From positions 496,001 through 560,000 of the forward strand of contig NZ_SSNL01000003.1 of NCBI RefSeq assembly GCF_007004735.1: 64,000 bases of DNA, given 5' to 3'. The notes beneath the pieces are model-generated. The model had not been told where the DNA came from. It made no database searches and saw only the letters and a list, made by a program, of their open reading frames with translations. The position numbers and the translations under genes are program-made. The stretch comes from Salinigranum halophilum (GTDB lineage Archaea > Halobacteriota > Halobacteria > Halobacteriales > Haloferacaceae). Position 1 is the stretch's first letter; every line of letters starts with the position of its first letter. Positions 17,660 through 26,656 of the stretch are shown piece after piece.

Positions 17660-18293
17660 GTTCGTCGAACGACGACACGCGGTGGTCCGCGAGCACGCAG
17701 TGGCCACGCCGCTCCGGCGGGTGTCGCTCGACGTGAATCCCGTCGAGGCCGGCGTTCCACGCCGCGCCGATATCGCTCGCACCGTCGCCGGCGAGCACCC
17801 CTCGCGCCCGTGCAGGCACGTCGAGCTGTGACAGCGTGTACTCGATCGGCGCGGGGTCGGGCTTCCAGCCGACCTCCGAGGTACAACAGAGGACGGCGTC
17901 GAACCAGTCGCCGATGTCGAGGTGCTCGAGGACGGGCCGAGCGAGGAACTCCTGACAGTGGGTCACGAGGCCGATGGGCTGGCCCGCGCGCTGGACGTCG
18001 CGGACGAGCGCAGCGGCGTCGTCGTGGAGGTAGGTCGCCTCCGCGCGAGCGAGCGGGTCCTCCTCGTCGTGGAAGACGGGCCAGAACTCGGCGGGGTCGA
18101 TGCCCCATGCTCGAAGTTGGGGGTCCCGTGCGCCGTTGAGGCCGTGCCAGATGATCTCCGCCTCGTGGTCTGTGAACGCTCTACCCAGGCGGGCACCGAC
18201 GCGCTCGAACACGTCGCGCGTGTACGACCACTCGGCGTCGACGATCGTCCCGTCCAGGTCGAACAGCCAGACGTCGTACGCGCCGACTACCAT
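17646..18293 (-). CDS. HAD-superfamily hydrolase (phosphoglycolate phosphatase-like)
   Basis: 215 aa. HAD motif I DLDGTIVD (about 11-18), motif II T in GLVTHCQEF, motif III Lys in GWKPDP, motif IV AGDGASDIGAAWNAG. A C1-type helical cap lies between I and II. The likely activity is phosphate hydrolysis from a small metabolite; substrate unknown. ATG at 18293 starts right at the fold (MVVGAYDVWLFDLDG). Confidence 0.88.
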   Translation of the reverse strand: MVVGAYDVWLFDLDGTIVDAEWSYTRDVFERVGARLGRAFTDHEAEIIWHGLNGARDPQLRAWGIDPAEFWPVFHDEEDPLARAEATYLHDDAAALVRDVQRAGQPIGLVTHCQEFLARPVLEHLDIGDWFDAVLCCTSEVGWKPDPAPIEYTLSQLDVPARARGVLAGDGASDIGAAWNAGLDGIHVERHPPERRGHCVLADHRVSSFDELNRT

Positions 18294-18384
18294 CAGTGCG
18301 GAGAGAGGAGACGAGACGCTAAGTCGTTTGTGCCCCGGCTCTCGCGCGCGAGAACAGACCGCACGTCGCGTCCCCGTCGAGTCG

Positions 18385-18783
18385 TTAGTCCCGGCCCCGC
18401 ACGCGAATCGACGACCCGAGGTGGTTGTGTCGGACCTCACGCACCGAATCCGCGTTGTACCGGTCGAGTTCCGCGGCGACGGCGTCCGTCCACGCCTCCA
18501 GGTAGGCCTCGCTCACCACGAGTTCGCTGAACGAGACACGGTCGACCGGCACCGAGAGCCACGTCTCCATCACCTCTCGGAATCTCGCCGCGTCGGTCAG
18601 TTCGCCGCGCCAGAGCCACTCCTCGAAGAACCGCCACCGTCCCTCGTCGTCGCCCGGTTCGGCGGCGGGGTACCGGACCACGGTCTCGAACGTCTCGGGT
18701 TCGGTCTCGACTCCGGGTGCGTCCAGCCGGAACCGCACGCGGAACACGTAGCACGCTTCGTCCGTCCAACGTGTTCGGCCCAC
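18385..18783 (-). CDS. LWR-salt family protein
   Basis: 132 aa acidic protein with the EEWLWRGELTD segment that gives the halophile-specific LWR-salt family its name. Its function is unknown. Start codon is GTG at 18783, one base after the PCD stop, so it is the downstream gene of a two-gene unit with PCD. Confidence 0.8.
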   Translation of the reverse strand: MGRTRWTDEACYVFRVRFRLDAPGVETEPETFETVVRYPAAEPGDDEGRWRFFEEWLWRGELTDAARFREVMETWLSVPVDRVSFSELVVSEAYLEAWTDAVAAELDRYNADSVREVRHNHLGSSIRVRGRD

Positions 18784-18784
18784 G

Positions 18785-19060
18785 CTACCGCTCGTCGTCG
18801 AACAGGTTCGCCAGGCGGATGTCCTTGTCCGTGATGCCGCCCTCCTCGTGGCTCGTCAGCCGGACCTCGACGGTCTTGTATCCGATGACGATTTCGGGGT
18901 GGTGGAACTCCTCTTCGGCGACCTCCCCGACGTGCATCGCGAACGAGACGCCGGCGAGGTAGTCGTCGAACTCGTACGTCCGGGAGATCTCGTCGTCGTC
19001 CCGCACCCAGCCCTCGGGGAGGCGCTCGTCGACCTCGTCGTCGGAGAGCAGTTCAGCCAT
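18785..19060 (-). CDS. pterin-4a-carbinolamine dehydratase-like protein
   Basis: 91 aa, full PCD length. The signature EEEFHHPEIVIGYKTVEVRL contains the catalytic His-His-Pro. It recycles or dehydrates 4a-hydroxytetrahydropterins; archaeal PCD homologues may act in molybdopterin or pterin repair. Upstream of the LWR-salt gene with one base between, and downstream of the heme operon on the same strand (43 bases after hemA). Confidence 0.9.
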   Translation of the reverse strand: MAELLSDDEVDERLPEGWVRDDDEISRTYEFDDYLAGVSFAMHVGEVAEEEFHHPEIVIGYKTVEVRLTSHEEGGITDKDIRLANLFDDER

Positions 19061-19102
19061 ACCGGTGGGTCGTCGCCGTCCGGGTTAACTGTTCGGTCTC
19101 CG

Positions 19103-20446
19103 CTAGTCGTCACTCAGGCGGTCGACGACGTGCGGCGGGACGTCGGCGTCCTCGGCGACGCCGTCCGGCATCTCGCCGGCCGGCAGCGTCGGCCGCTCGC
19201 CGCCGAACTCGGGGTCGAACAGCTGCATCGCCGTCTGGATGGTGGTCCAGTCGTCCTCGGCGGCGGCTTCCCTGAGACTCTTCGTCGGCGCAGCGAGCAA
19301 CTGGTTGACGATGGTGTCGGCGAGCGCGCCGACGGTCTCGCGCTGGTCGTCGGTGAGCTCACCCTGTGACTCCAGCTTTCGAAGCGCAGTCTCGACCTCG
19401 CGCTGTTTCACCCGTTCGGCGCTCTCGTACATCGCGCCGATGGCTTCGTCCGCGCGGGCCCGCTTGAACCGCTCCATCAGGTGGGTGAACTCGTCGTCGA
19501 TCATCTCCTCGACGCGTTCGGCCGCTGCCTGGCGCTTGTCGTGGGTCTCTTCGGTGACCGACTCCAGCGCGTCGATGTCGTGGACGGTCACCGCGGCCAG
19601 CGAGGCGACCGCCGGGTCGATGTCCCGCGGCTGTGCGATGTCGATGAGAAGCGTCTCGCCCGCCCCAGAGAGCGTCGCGTCGTCGAGAACGTAGTCGGGG
19701 CTGGCTGTCGCGCTCACGACGAGTTCGGCCGCGCCGACCGCGGCGGGCAGAGCGTCGAGTGCGACCGCACTCGCCTCACACGTCACGTCTCTGGCGACGT
19801 GTTCGGCGTGCGGCACCGTCCGGTTCACGACGAGGAGACGGCCGATACCGGCCGCGTCGAGCGCCCGTGCCGTCAACAGGCCCATCTCCCCCGCGCCGAC
19901 GACGACCGCCGTCGACTCCGTGAGGTCGAGGTGGCGCTCTGCGAGTCGAACCGCCGCGGAGCCGAGCGAGACGACGCCCTCGTTGATGGCGGTCTCGGTG
20001 CGGGCACGCTCGCCGACGTGGAGCGCCTTCGTCAGCGCCTCGTCGAGCATCGGCCCGATGCCGCCGACGGAGCGCGCTTCCTCGATAGCGGTTCTGAACT
20101 GACCGAGGATCTGGTCCTCGCCGACGACGAGCGACTCCAGCCCGGTCGCGACCCGCATCAGATGTCTGATGGCTGCCTCGTGGTCGAGGTCGGTGACCGC
20201 CCCGTCGCGAACGTCGGGGGCGAAGTCACGCAGGGCACGCCGACCGACCGCCGCGTCGTCGCTGACGATGTACGCCTCGGCGCGGTTGCACGTCCGCAGC
20301 GCGAACGCTTCGTCGACGCCCTCGCGAGTGAGGAGGTCGCGGACCATCTCGCGCTCGGAGTCACCGCTGACGCGTTCGATCTCGTCGACGCTCGCGTCGA
20401 CGTGCGAGACGCTCACACCGGTGATGACGCTTCGGCTCCCGCTCAT
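19103..20446 (-). CDS. hemA: glutamyl-tRNA reductase
   Basis: 447 aa. First committed step of C5 tetrapyrrole synthesis: Glu-tRNA to glutamate-1-semialdehyde. Catalytic Cys53 in ALRTCNRAEAY, GESLVVGEDQILGQ-type motif, NADPH Rossmann motif VVVGAGEMGLLTA and the C-terminal helical dimerisation domain. ATG at 20446 overlaps the precorrin-2 dehydrogenase stop as ATGA, so the genes are coupled. Confidence 0.96.
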   Translation of the reverse strand: MSGSRSVITGVSVSHVDASVDEIERVSGDSEREMVRDLLTREGVDEAFALRTCNRAEAYIVSDDAAVGRRALRDFAPDVRDGAVTDLDHEAAIRHLMRVATGLESLVVGEDQILGQFRTAIEEARSVGGIGPMLDEALTKALHVGERARTETAINEGVVSLGSAAVRLAERHLDLTESTAVVVGAGEMGLLTARALDAAGIGRLLVVNRTVPHAEHVARDVTCEASAVALDALPAAVGAAELVVSATASPDYVLDDATLSGAGETLLIDIAQPRDIDPAVASLAAVTVHDIDALESVTEETHDKRQAAAERVEEMIDDEFTHLMERFKRARADEAIGAMYESAERVKQREVETALRKLESQGELTDDQRETVGALADTIVNQLLAAPTKSLREAAAEDDWTTIQTAMQLFDPEFGGERPTLPAGEMPDGVAEDADVPPHVVDRLSDD

Positions 20447-21168
20447 GAGTCCTCGCGCTCCCGTTCGGAGGGGTTCGTGGTTTCGATTCGAATCACGTCC
20501 TCTGCTACTTTTCGAGCGTTCGTCGTGCCCGTACGTAAAGCCTTCCAAACGCGTGACGACCGGACGACGCGACGCATCGCCGCCCGGCGTTCACCGGGGG
20601 TGAGGTCGCGCGTCTTGAGGTCGGTCCGCAGGTCTCGCGTCAGGTCCGCCATCGCGCCCGCTCCCGCGAGGTCGGCTTCGAGGCGCTCACGGAGGTACTT
20701 CGAGAGCGCGGGACTGGCTCCGCCCGTCGTGACGGCGACGGAGACCGACCCGTCGTCGACCGTCGCGGGGACGACGACGCTTCCCGCGTCGCGCCCGCCG
20801 GCCCGGTCCGTGCGGTTGACGAGGACCTGTCGAGACTGTGCGGCGGCGGCGGCAGCCTCGTTCACTGCCTCGATGTCGGTCGCGGCGACCACGAGCGTCG
20901 GGTCGACCCTGTCGACCCACCCGGAGACGGTGTCGGCGGTCGGGGCGTCGCGGACGAGTTCGATGCCCGGGCCCTCACCGGACGGTCGCCACGTCTCGTG
21001 TGTCGCCTCCCGCACGGTGGTCGTGTCAGCGAGCGCGTCCGTGAACTCGGGGCTCACGACGACGACGCGCGCCTCCGCGGCGAACCGTCGCGCCTTGCGC
21101 TCCCCGACGGTCCCGCCACCGAAGACGAGAACGGTCTGGTCGGTGAAGTCGTGGACGAGTGGAATCAT
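20443..21168 (-). CDS. precorrin-2 dehydrogenase / sirohydrochlorin ferrochelatase (Met8/CysG-N type)
   Basis: 241 aa. Begins MIPLVHDFTDQTVLVFGGGTVGERKARRF, the NAD-binding fold of SirC/Met8. The central SVAVTTGGASPALSKYLRE motif is typical. Oxidises precorrin-2 to sirohydrochlorin, perhaps also inserting iron. It lies between the siroheme decarboxylase gene and hemA, six bases after the former. Confidence 0.92.
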   Translation of the reverse strand: MIPLVHDFTDQTVLVFGGGTVGERKARRFAAEARVVVVSPEFTDALADTTTVREATHETWRPSGEGPGIELVRDAPTADTVSGWVDRVDPTLVVAATDIEAVNEAAAAAAQSRQVLVNRTDRAGGRDAGSVVVPATVDDGSVSVAVTTGGASPALSKYLRERLEADLAGAGAMADLTRDLRTDLKTRDLTPGERRAAMRRVVRSSRVWKALRTGTTNARKVAEDVIRIETTNPSEREREDS

Positions 21169-21174
21169 CTCGGC

Positions 21175-22368
21175 TCAGACGGCGTCGGTGGCCGATTCGG
21201 TCTCTGACCCGGACTCGGACTCGGACTCGGACTCGGACTCGGACTCGGACTCGGACTCGGACTCGGACTCGGACTCGGACTCGGACTCGGACTCGGACTC
21301 GGACGTCCGGCTCGTGTTCGCGTCGGCGCGCTCGTCGAGACGGATGCCCGTCTTCTTCAGGATGCGCGTCGAAAAGAGCGTGTCCCAGTCGTCGTCGTCG
21401 ACGTCCCAGTACGACTCCATCGTCTCACGAACCTCCTCGACCCGTCGCTCCGACTCCGCCTCGGAGCGGCCGTGCGTCATCGCGAAGAAGTTGTACGGCC
21501 AGACTCCCTCGTGGCGCGGTCGCCGGTAACAGTGGGTGACGAACTCCAGTGCGGCGACGGCGGGACCGACCTCCTCGACCAGTTCGTCCGGGACGTTCCA
21601 GACGGTCATCCCGTTCTCGGTGTACCCGAGCGCGTAGTGGTTCGGAACGACGCCGACCCGCCGAATCTTCCCCTCCGCGACGAACCGTTTCAGCGTGGCG
21701 AGGACCCACTCGGTCTCGACGTCCAGCCGCTCGGCGATGTCGCGGTACGGCGTCGCCGTCACCGGCAGGCCGCCCTGGACCTCCAGGACGAGGTCGCGCT
21801 CGTCGGGCGTGAGCGTCGCTCGCCCCTCGGGGTCGACGGCCGGGCCGAGGGCCGAGAGGTCGACGTCGCCCTCCGAGACCGGCCCGTCGACGAGGAACTT
21901 CGCCTCGACGCGGAACTCCCGCTCTTTCGGCATGTTGTACGTCGGCTGCCCCGTCTCCTCCTCGATGGCGTCGAGCACCGCCCCGACCGCCTCCGAGTCG
22001 GCGACGCTCACCACGAACCACATGTTCAGGTGCGGATGCTCGCGCTCGTAGTTGTGGGCGACCTCACGGTGACTGTTCACCTGCTCCGCCACCTCGTCGA
22101 AGCGCTCGGGCGGCGCGTGCATCGCGACGAGCGTCGCGGTACCCCCGATGGCTTCGGCGTTGACGAGCGGGCCGAACCTGGAGAGGACACCCGTCTCGTC
22201 GAGGTGTCGAACGCGTTCGACCAACCCGTCGGCGTCGACCTCGACCCCGCGCTCGCAGAGCGCCTCGGCGGCCGGCCCGAAGGGCCGCTCCACCACGGGG
22301 AACCCCCCCTGGAAGGCGTTCACGATCGCGCGGTCGAGCGGCGTCAACTCCGCGTCCACCGTCTTCAT
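21175..22368 (-). CDS. siroheme decarboxylase, AhbA- and AhbB-like halves in one chain, with Ser-Glu tail
   Basis: 397 aa. Two Lrp/AsnC-like units are joined: residues 8 to about 158 (LTPLDRAIVNAFQGGFPVVERP ... HPHLNMWFVVSV) and about 180-335 (LTPDERDLVLEVQGGLPVTATP ... EGVWPYNFFAMTHGRSE). Each has a winged-helix start and a heme-decarboxylase core with His. In archaea AhbA and AhbB convert siroheme to 12,18-didecarboxysiroheme; here both sit on one chain. The C-terminal 45 residues are a Ser-Glu repeat plus ETESATDAV. First gene of the heme operon; ATG at 22368. Confidence 0.9.
   Translation of the reverse strand: MKTVDAELTPLDRAIVNAFQGGFPVVERPFGPAAEALCERGVEVDADGLVERVRHLDETGVLSRFGPLVNAEAIGGTATLVAMHAPPERFDEVAEQVNSHREVAHNYEREHPHLNMWFVVSVADSEAVGAVLDAIEEETGQPTYNMPKEREFRVEAKFLVDGPVSEGDVDLSALGPAVDPEGRATLTPDERDLVLEVQGGLPVTATPYRDIAERLDVETEWVLATLKRFVAEGKIRRVGVVPNHYALGYTENGMTVWNVPDELVEEVGPAVAALEFVTHCYRRPRHEGVWPYNFFAMTHGRSEAESERRVEEVRETMESYWDVDDDDWDTLFSTRILKKTGIRLDERADANTSRTSESESESESESESESESESESESESESESESGSETESATDAV
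21211..21300 (-). repeat. GGACTC hexanucleotide tandem repeat, 15 perfect units
   Basis: Fifteen identical GGACTC units run without a mismatch; on the coding strand they encode alternating Ser and Glu at the C-terminus of the siroheme decarboxylase. Length variation by slippage would stay in frame because the unit is six bases. Confidence 0.97.
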
Positions 22369-22431
22369 ATACGACCCTCAGGGCGAGGGGCAGTTAAGCG
22401 TCTCGTCCCGATTCTCACCGACTGGAAATCG

Positions 22432-22839
22432 TTACTCGTCGGCCCACACGGTCGACGCACGGTCGACGTGGCCGAGCGCCTCGACGTCCGCGACGAGCGC
22501 GTCCTGGTCGACGTCAGCCTCGTAGTAGAAGACGAGGTCGAACGTCCCCTGTCGCAAGAGCTGTTGGCACTCCCAGACGAACGCGTCGTCCGCCAGGGTG
22601 AGGCCCTGGAACTGGTTCGAGGCGAAGTCCGTGTTGTCGTTCCCGGCGTAGATGTACGACTCGCCCTTCCCGGCGTGCTCGGCGATGACCTCGTTGAGGC
22701 CGACGGTGAGTTCGTGCATCTCGAGGTCTTCCTGCCCGCTCAGGTCGGTGTGGACGATGAGGCCGACGAGGTCGATGTCGCCGGGTTCGATGAGCGCCTT
22801 CGTCCGTCGGTAGAGGTCCTCGTCGTAGACGTCGGTCAT
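22432..22839 (-). CDS. haloarchaeal conserved protein (DUF5778-like)
   Basis: 135 aa acidic alpha/beta protein. Pattern LYRRTKALIEPGDIDLVGLI, then HELTVGLNEVIAEH and a C-terminal VFYYEADVDQDALV. I associate this with the halobacterial DUF5778 family; function unknown. ATG at 22839. It lies 63 bases downstream-side of the siroheme decarboxylase start and may share its transcription unit direction. Confidence 0.7.
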   Translation of the reverse strand: MTDVYDEDLYRRTKALIEPGDIDLVGLIVHTDLSGQEDLEMHELTVGLNEVIAEHAGKGESYIYAGNDNTDFASNQFQGLTLADDAFVWECQQLLRQGTFDLVFYYEADVDQDALVADVEALGHVDRASTVWADE

Positions 22840-22961
22840 ACGCCCGACTCGGAGCGACGTACATTTACTGGTGACGATAGCCGTCGCGCACCCGCAGCGC
22901 CCCTGCCTGGGAACGCACCCGAACACAAGACACATACCAACGGCCACGAGTATCTTGCTGT

Positions 22962-23897
22962 ATGTTGCGCTGGGTCCGCGAACAGATACGGCAGGCGTAC
23001 ATCCGCCATCTCGACCGGGCCATCGAGGACGGACCCACCCACGTCGCCATCATCCAGGACGGGAACCGTCGCTACGCGCGACGACAGGGTGACGACGCCC
23101 CCGACGGGCACCGCGCCGGTGCCGAGACCACGGAGCAGGTGCTCGACTGGTGTCACGAACTCGGCATCGAGGAGCTGACCATCTACGCCTTCTCGACCGA
23201 GAACTTCTCGCGCCCTCCCGAGGAGCGCGAGCCGCTGTTCGACCTCATCGAGTCGAAACTGTACGAACTGGCCGACGCCGACCGCGTCCACGACAACGGG
23301 ATGCGCATCCGCGCCGTCGGCGAGATCGAACGACTTCCCGACCGCCTCCGCGAGGCGGTCGACTACGCCGAAGCGCGCACGAGTGAGTACGACGCGTTCA
23401 GCCTGAACGTCGCGCTCGCGTACGGTGGCCGCGCCGAACTCCTCGGTGCGGCTCGCGACGTCCTCCGCGACGTCGCCGCTGGCGACCTCGCCGCGAGCGA
23501 CGTCGACGTCGACGCCATCGACGCTCGCCTCGCGGGTCAACCGGTCCGAGACGTCGACCTCATCATCCGGACGGGCGGGGACGAGCGCACCTCGAACTTC
23601 CTCCCGTGGCACGCCAACGGTAACGAGGCCGCCGTGTTCTTCTGTGCCCCCTACTGGCCGGAGTTCTCGAAGGCGGACTTCCTGCGTGCCATCCGAACGT
23701 ACGAGTCGCGCGAGGACTCGTGGCGTCACACCCGGACCGAACGCGCGGTGGCGCTGGTCCGTGCCGTCGCCGAGACCGAACTGGCGGAAGCGCGGACGGT
23801 CTCGGCCCGGCTGCGCGGCCAGCTCTCGTCGGCCGCCGCCCGCGAACTCACCGACGAACTCGAACGCCAGGGTGAGGAGCCGGCCACCGCGGACTGA
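22962..23897 (+). CDS. uppS: cis-prenyltransferase (undecaprenyl diphosphate synthase family), catalytic
   Basis: 311 aa. Catalytic Asp33 in IIQDGNRRYAR, then HRAGAET, the IYAFSTENFSRP motif, and the IPP-binding IIRTGGDERTSNFLPW. C-terminal extension of about 50 residues (residues 255-311) is charged. It makes the long-chain polyprenyl phosphate carrier for glycans (dolichol in archaea). Converges with the divergent paralog at 24003. Confidence 0.93.
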   Translation: MLRWVREQIRQAYIRHLDRAIEDGPTHVAIIQDGNRRYARRQGDDAPDGHRAGAETTEQVLDWCHELGIEELTIYAFSTENFSRPPEEREPLFDLIESKLYELADADRVHDNGMRIRAVGEIERLPDRLREAVDYAEARTSEYDAFSLNVALAYGGRAELLGAARDVLRDVAAGDLAASDVDVDAIDARLAGQPVRDVDLIIRTGGDERTSNFLPWHANGNEAAVFFCAPYWPEFSKADFLRAIRTYESREDSWRHTRTERAVALVRAVAETELAEARTVSARLRGQLSSAAARELTDELERQGEEPATAD

Positions 23898-24002
23898 GCG
23901 TGTCGAACCGCCGGGGGATGCTCACCACCCAGTCGCTGTCGTCCGAACGTCCGAACGGCTCGCCACCGCTCGCCGTTCGCCGCTCGGACGGCTCGCTGAC
24001 GC

Positions 24003-24620
24003 TCACCGACCGAACCGTCGGTTCCGGTTCTGGTAGTCCAGCACCGCCCGGAGGTAGTCCCGTCGACGGAAGTCGCGCCAGTTGACGTCGGTGAAGTACA
24101 GCTCCGCGTAGACGGACTGCCAGATCATGAAGTCCGAGAGCCGCTCGGCTCCGGTCTTGATGACGAGGTCGGGCTCGTCGCGGAAGACGAGGCGGTCCTC
24201 GATGTCTGTCTCGTCGACCTCGTCGATCATCGCCGGGTCGACGTCGTGGCCCTCGACCGTCTCGGCGAGCGCCCGGACCGCCTCGGCGAACTCGTGTTTC
24301 CCCCCGAGCCCGACGCTCACCTGGATGGGTTCCGTCGCGGGCTCGGTGTCGCCGGGCTGACGCACCGCCAGGGGCCGCGGCGCGTCGACCTCGAGCAGTT
24401 CGCGCTCCAGGGTCGGGACCACGGCCTCGTCGAGGACGCTCACCGAGATGGTGACCCGCTCGGCACCGTACTCGAACGCCCACGAGAGGAACTCCTCCAG
24501 CGTCGCGTACGCGCCCTGTTCGAGGAGGTCACGCTCGGTGATGATGACGGCGACGTGTTTCGGGGGCTCCTCGGGGTGGAGCCGGTGGCGGACGGCGAGG
24601 TACCGGTCGTACAGGCCCAC
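24003..24620 (-). CDS. cis-prenyltransferase paralog lacking the catalytic Asp
   Basis: 205 aa. The fold is recognisable throughout ([20 protein letters not shown] ... [20 protein letters not shown] ... [26 protein letters not shown]), but the DGNRR catalytic loop is replaced by TERDLLEQ at residues 28-35 and the first IPP-binding Arg reads Lys. The protein may be a non-catalytic partner or have another activity. C-terminus NRNRRFGR keeps the basic R-R-F-G. It faces the catalytic paralog with 105 bases between stops. Confidence 0.8.
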   Translation of the reverse strand: MGLYDRYLAVRHRLHPEEPPKHVAVIITERDLLEQGAYATLEEFLSWAFEYGAERVTISVSVLDEAVVPTLERELLEVDAPRPLAVRQPGDTEPATEPIQVSVGLGGKHEFAEAVRALAETVEGHDVDPAMIDEVDETDIEDRLVFRDEPDLVIKTGAERLSDFMIWQSVYAELYFTDVNWRDFRRRDYLRAVLDYQNRNRRFGR

Positions 24621-24805
24621 GTGTGGTGGTCTTCACCCGCCAACTAAACCCCGTCGGGTTCGGTCGCTTCGCTCACTCTCTCGACGGCGTCCCGCTCGCG
24701 CTGCTCGCCGTTCCTCCATCGCTCTCGAGGGGCCAGTCCCGTCGGCGTTCAGTCCGTCGAATCGGTGTCGGGACCGTTAAGTGTGCGTCCGGGGAAGCAA
24801 GCGGT

Positions 24806-26152
24806 GTGACTTCGACGCTCCGGCGGGCAGGCGGCTTCGCCGCCGTGGGCACGCTCTCGCTCGCAGCGCCCGCGCTCGGCGTCGCCGCCGCCGCCCCGTT
24901 CGCGGCCATCGCGCTCCTCGCCGCCTTCGTCATCACCGACGGGCCGCTGTTCGAACTCTTCGCTCGGCCCGGCGACCGCGAGGACGGCCGACTCAACGGG
25001 CTCGCGAGCGTCTCGCTCGCTGCGACGGGCCTCGCGCTCCTCGCGACGGTCCCCCGCGACTCGATGCCGCTGACGGTCTTCGTCGCGACCGTCGTCGGCA
25101 TCACCTACGGCAACCTGGGCGGACAGCTCGCCAGCACCCGGCGGGACGGTCCGTTCGCCACCGTGGCCGGCTTCGCCGCGCTCGGTTTCCCCGCGGCCGT
25201 CGTCGGCCAGGGGCTCGTCGCCGTCGTGGCCGGCGCGGCCACGCTCCCGGCGCTCGTCGCGTCGACGCCGGGCTTCGTCTTCGTCGCCGCCTGCGGGACG
25301 CTCGTCGCGGCACTCGTCCGCTCGGTGCTGTACGAGCGCGACGACCCGGTCGTGCTCCTGTCGACGGGGCTGCTCGTGTGGGTCTTCGACGCGCTCGTCG
25401 TGAGCGTCGACCCCCTGGAAATCGCCGTCGCGCTCGCCGTGACCGTCGCGCTCGGGTACGCCTCCTACGCGCTCGGCACTGCTTCGGTGACGGGGATGCT
25501 CACCGGTGTCCTCCTCGGCCTCCTCACCATCGTACTCGGGAGTTTCGGCTGGTTCGTCGTCCTCATCGCGTTCTTCTCTGTCGGCGGGCTCTCGACGAAG
25601 TTCCGCTACGACGAGAAACTCGACCGCGGCGTCGCCGAGGACAACGAGGGCGCGCGCGGGTCTTCGAACGTCCTCGGGAACGCCGCCGTCGCGTTCGTCG
25701 CCGTCGTCGGCTTCGCCGCCTCCGCGCAGCTCTCGCTGCCCGTCCCGGCCGACACCGCGTTCGGCTTCGCCTTCGCCGGCTCCATCGCGGCCGCGATGAG
25801 CGATACGCTCTCCTCGGAGATCGGTGGCCTGTACGACAGCCCGCGGCTCATCACGACCTTCCAGCCGGTCCCGCCGGGGACCGACGGCGCAGTCACCTGG
25901 CAGGGTGAGGTGGCCGGGGTCGTCGGTGCGGCGCTCGTCGCCGGCCTCGCACTCGTGCTCATGCCGCTCTCGGGCGCGGCCCCGCTCGCCGCCGGGACCG
26001 TGGTCGTCGGGGGCGTCGCGGGCATGACCGTCGATAGTCTCCTCGGCGCGACGCTGGAGGGCGACCGCATCGGCAACGAGGCCGTCAACCTCCTCGCGAC
26101 GCTCTCCGGCGCGCTCGTCAGCGGTGGTATCGCGCTCGCGGCCCTCGTCTGA
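24806..26152 (+). CDS. DUF92 / TIGR00297 multi-pass membrane protein
   Basis: About 448 aa from a GTG at 24806 (VTSTLRRAGG); the true start is uncertain. At least ten hydrophobic segments. The DUF92 core is in the C-terminal half: SVGGLSTKFRYDEK, EDNEGARGSSNVLGNA, AAMSDTLSSEIG and VDSLLGATLEGDRIGNEAVN. Plant VTE6, a phytyl-phosphate kinase, belongs to this family, which makes a prenyl-phosphate activity possible. The N-terminal half is an extra membrane domain. Followed after six bases by the GNAT gene. Confidence 0.85.
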   Translation: MTSTLRRAGGFAAVGTLSLAAPALGVAAAAPFAAIALLAAFVITDGPLFELFARPGDREDGRLNGLASVSLAATGLALLATVPRDSMPLTVFVATVVGITYGNLGGQLASTRRDGPFATVAGFAALGFPAAVVGQGLVAVVAGAATLPALVASTPGFVFVAACGTLVAALVRSVLYERDDPVVLLSTGLLVWVFDALVVSVDPLEIAVALAVTVALGYASYALGTASVTGMLTGVLLGLLTIVLGSFGWFVVLIAFFSVGGLSTKFRYDEKLDRGVAEDNEGARGSSNVLGNAAVAFVAVVGFAASAQLSLPVPADTAFGFAFAGSIAAAMSDTLSSEIGGLYDSPRLITTFQPVPPGTDGAVTWQGEVAGVVGAALVAGLALVLMPLSGAAPLAAGTVVVGGVAGMTVDSLLGATLEGDRIGNEAVNLLATLSGALVSGGIALAALV

Positions 26153-26158
26153 CCCTCG

Positions 26159-26656
26159 ATGGCACCACCGACCGCTCCGGCCGTCCGGCCTGCTCGCCCC
26201 GACGACGAGTCCACGCTCCGCCGACTCCAGCAGCACCTCGACCAGCCCGCACCGGCGCTCCTCGGCGCGTCCCTCGCCGGGACGTTCGGCGAGTGCCTCG
26301 TCGCCGTCGACGACGTGGACACACCGGTTGGCTACCTGCTCGCCGTCACCGGCGACGGCGGTGTCCCGGTCGCGAGCGGCACCGCGGCCGACGCACCCGA
26401 AGACGGTACGCCGACGACACACGTCGCCGAACTCGTGGTCGCGCCCGGAGCCAGACGGAACGGCCACGCCTCGGCACTCCTCGCGACGGTCCTCTCCACG
26501 CACCCGACGGCGACGGTGACGCTCACCGTCGCGCCGGCCAACGAGGCGGCGCGGGCGCTCTACGACCGGTTCGGGTTCGAGGTGTCGCGGACGCTTCCGA
26601 GCTTCTTCGACGACGGGCCCGGGCTCTTACTCGCCCGCCGGCCGCGCCCCGAGTAG
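26159..26656 (+). CDS. GNAT-family N-acetyltransferase
   Basis: 165 aa. The acetyl-CoA P-loop motif A is [21 protein letters not shown] (about 95-115), followed by [23 protein letters not shown], like RimI-type enzymes. Acceptor unknown. Its last 30 bases overlap the convergent dnaG 3' end. Confidence 0.87.
   Translation: MAPPTAPAVRPARPDDESTLRRLQQHLDQPAPALLGASLAGTFGECLVAVDDVDTPVGYLLAVTGDGGVPVASGTAADAPEDGTPTTHVAELVVAPGARRNGHASALLATVLSTHPTATVTLTVAPANEAARALYDRFGFEVSRTLPSFFDDGPGLLLARRPRPE

Noticed and set aside
21211-21300. Tandem GGACTC array as a possible CRISPR
   Set aside because: Six-base units without spacers, in frame within a coding region; a microsatellite, not an array.
24749-26503. 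584-residue minus-strand open frame antisense to DUF92
   Set aside because: Extremely Asp/Glu/Arg-rich mirror of a hydrophobic protein; DUF92 motifs on the sense strand settle it.
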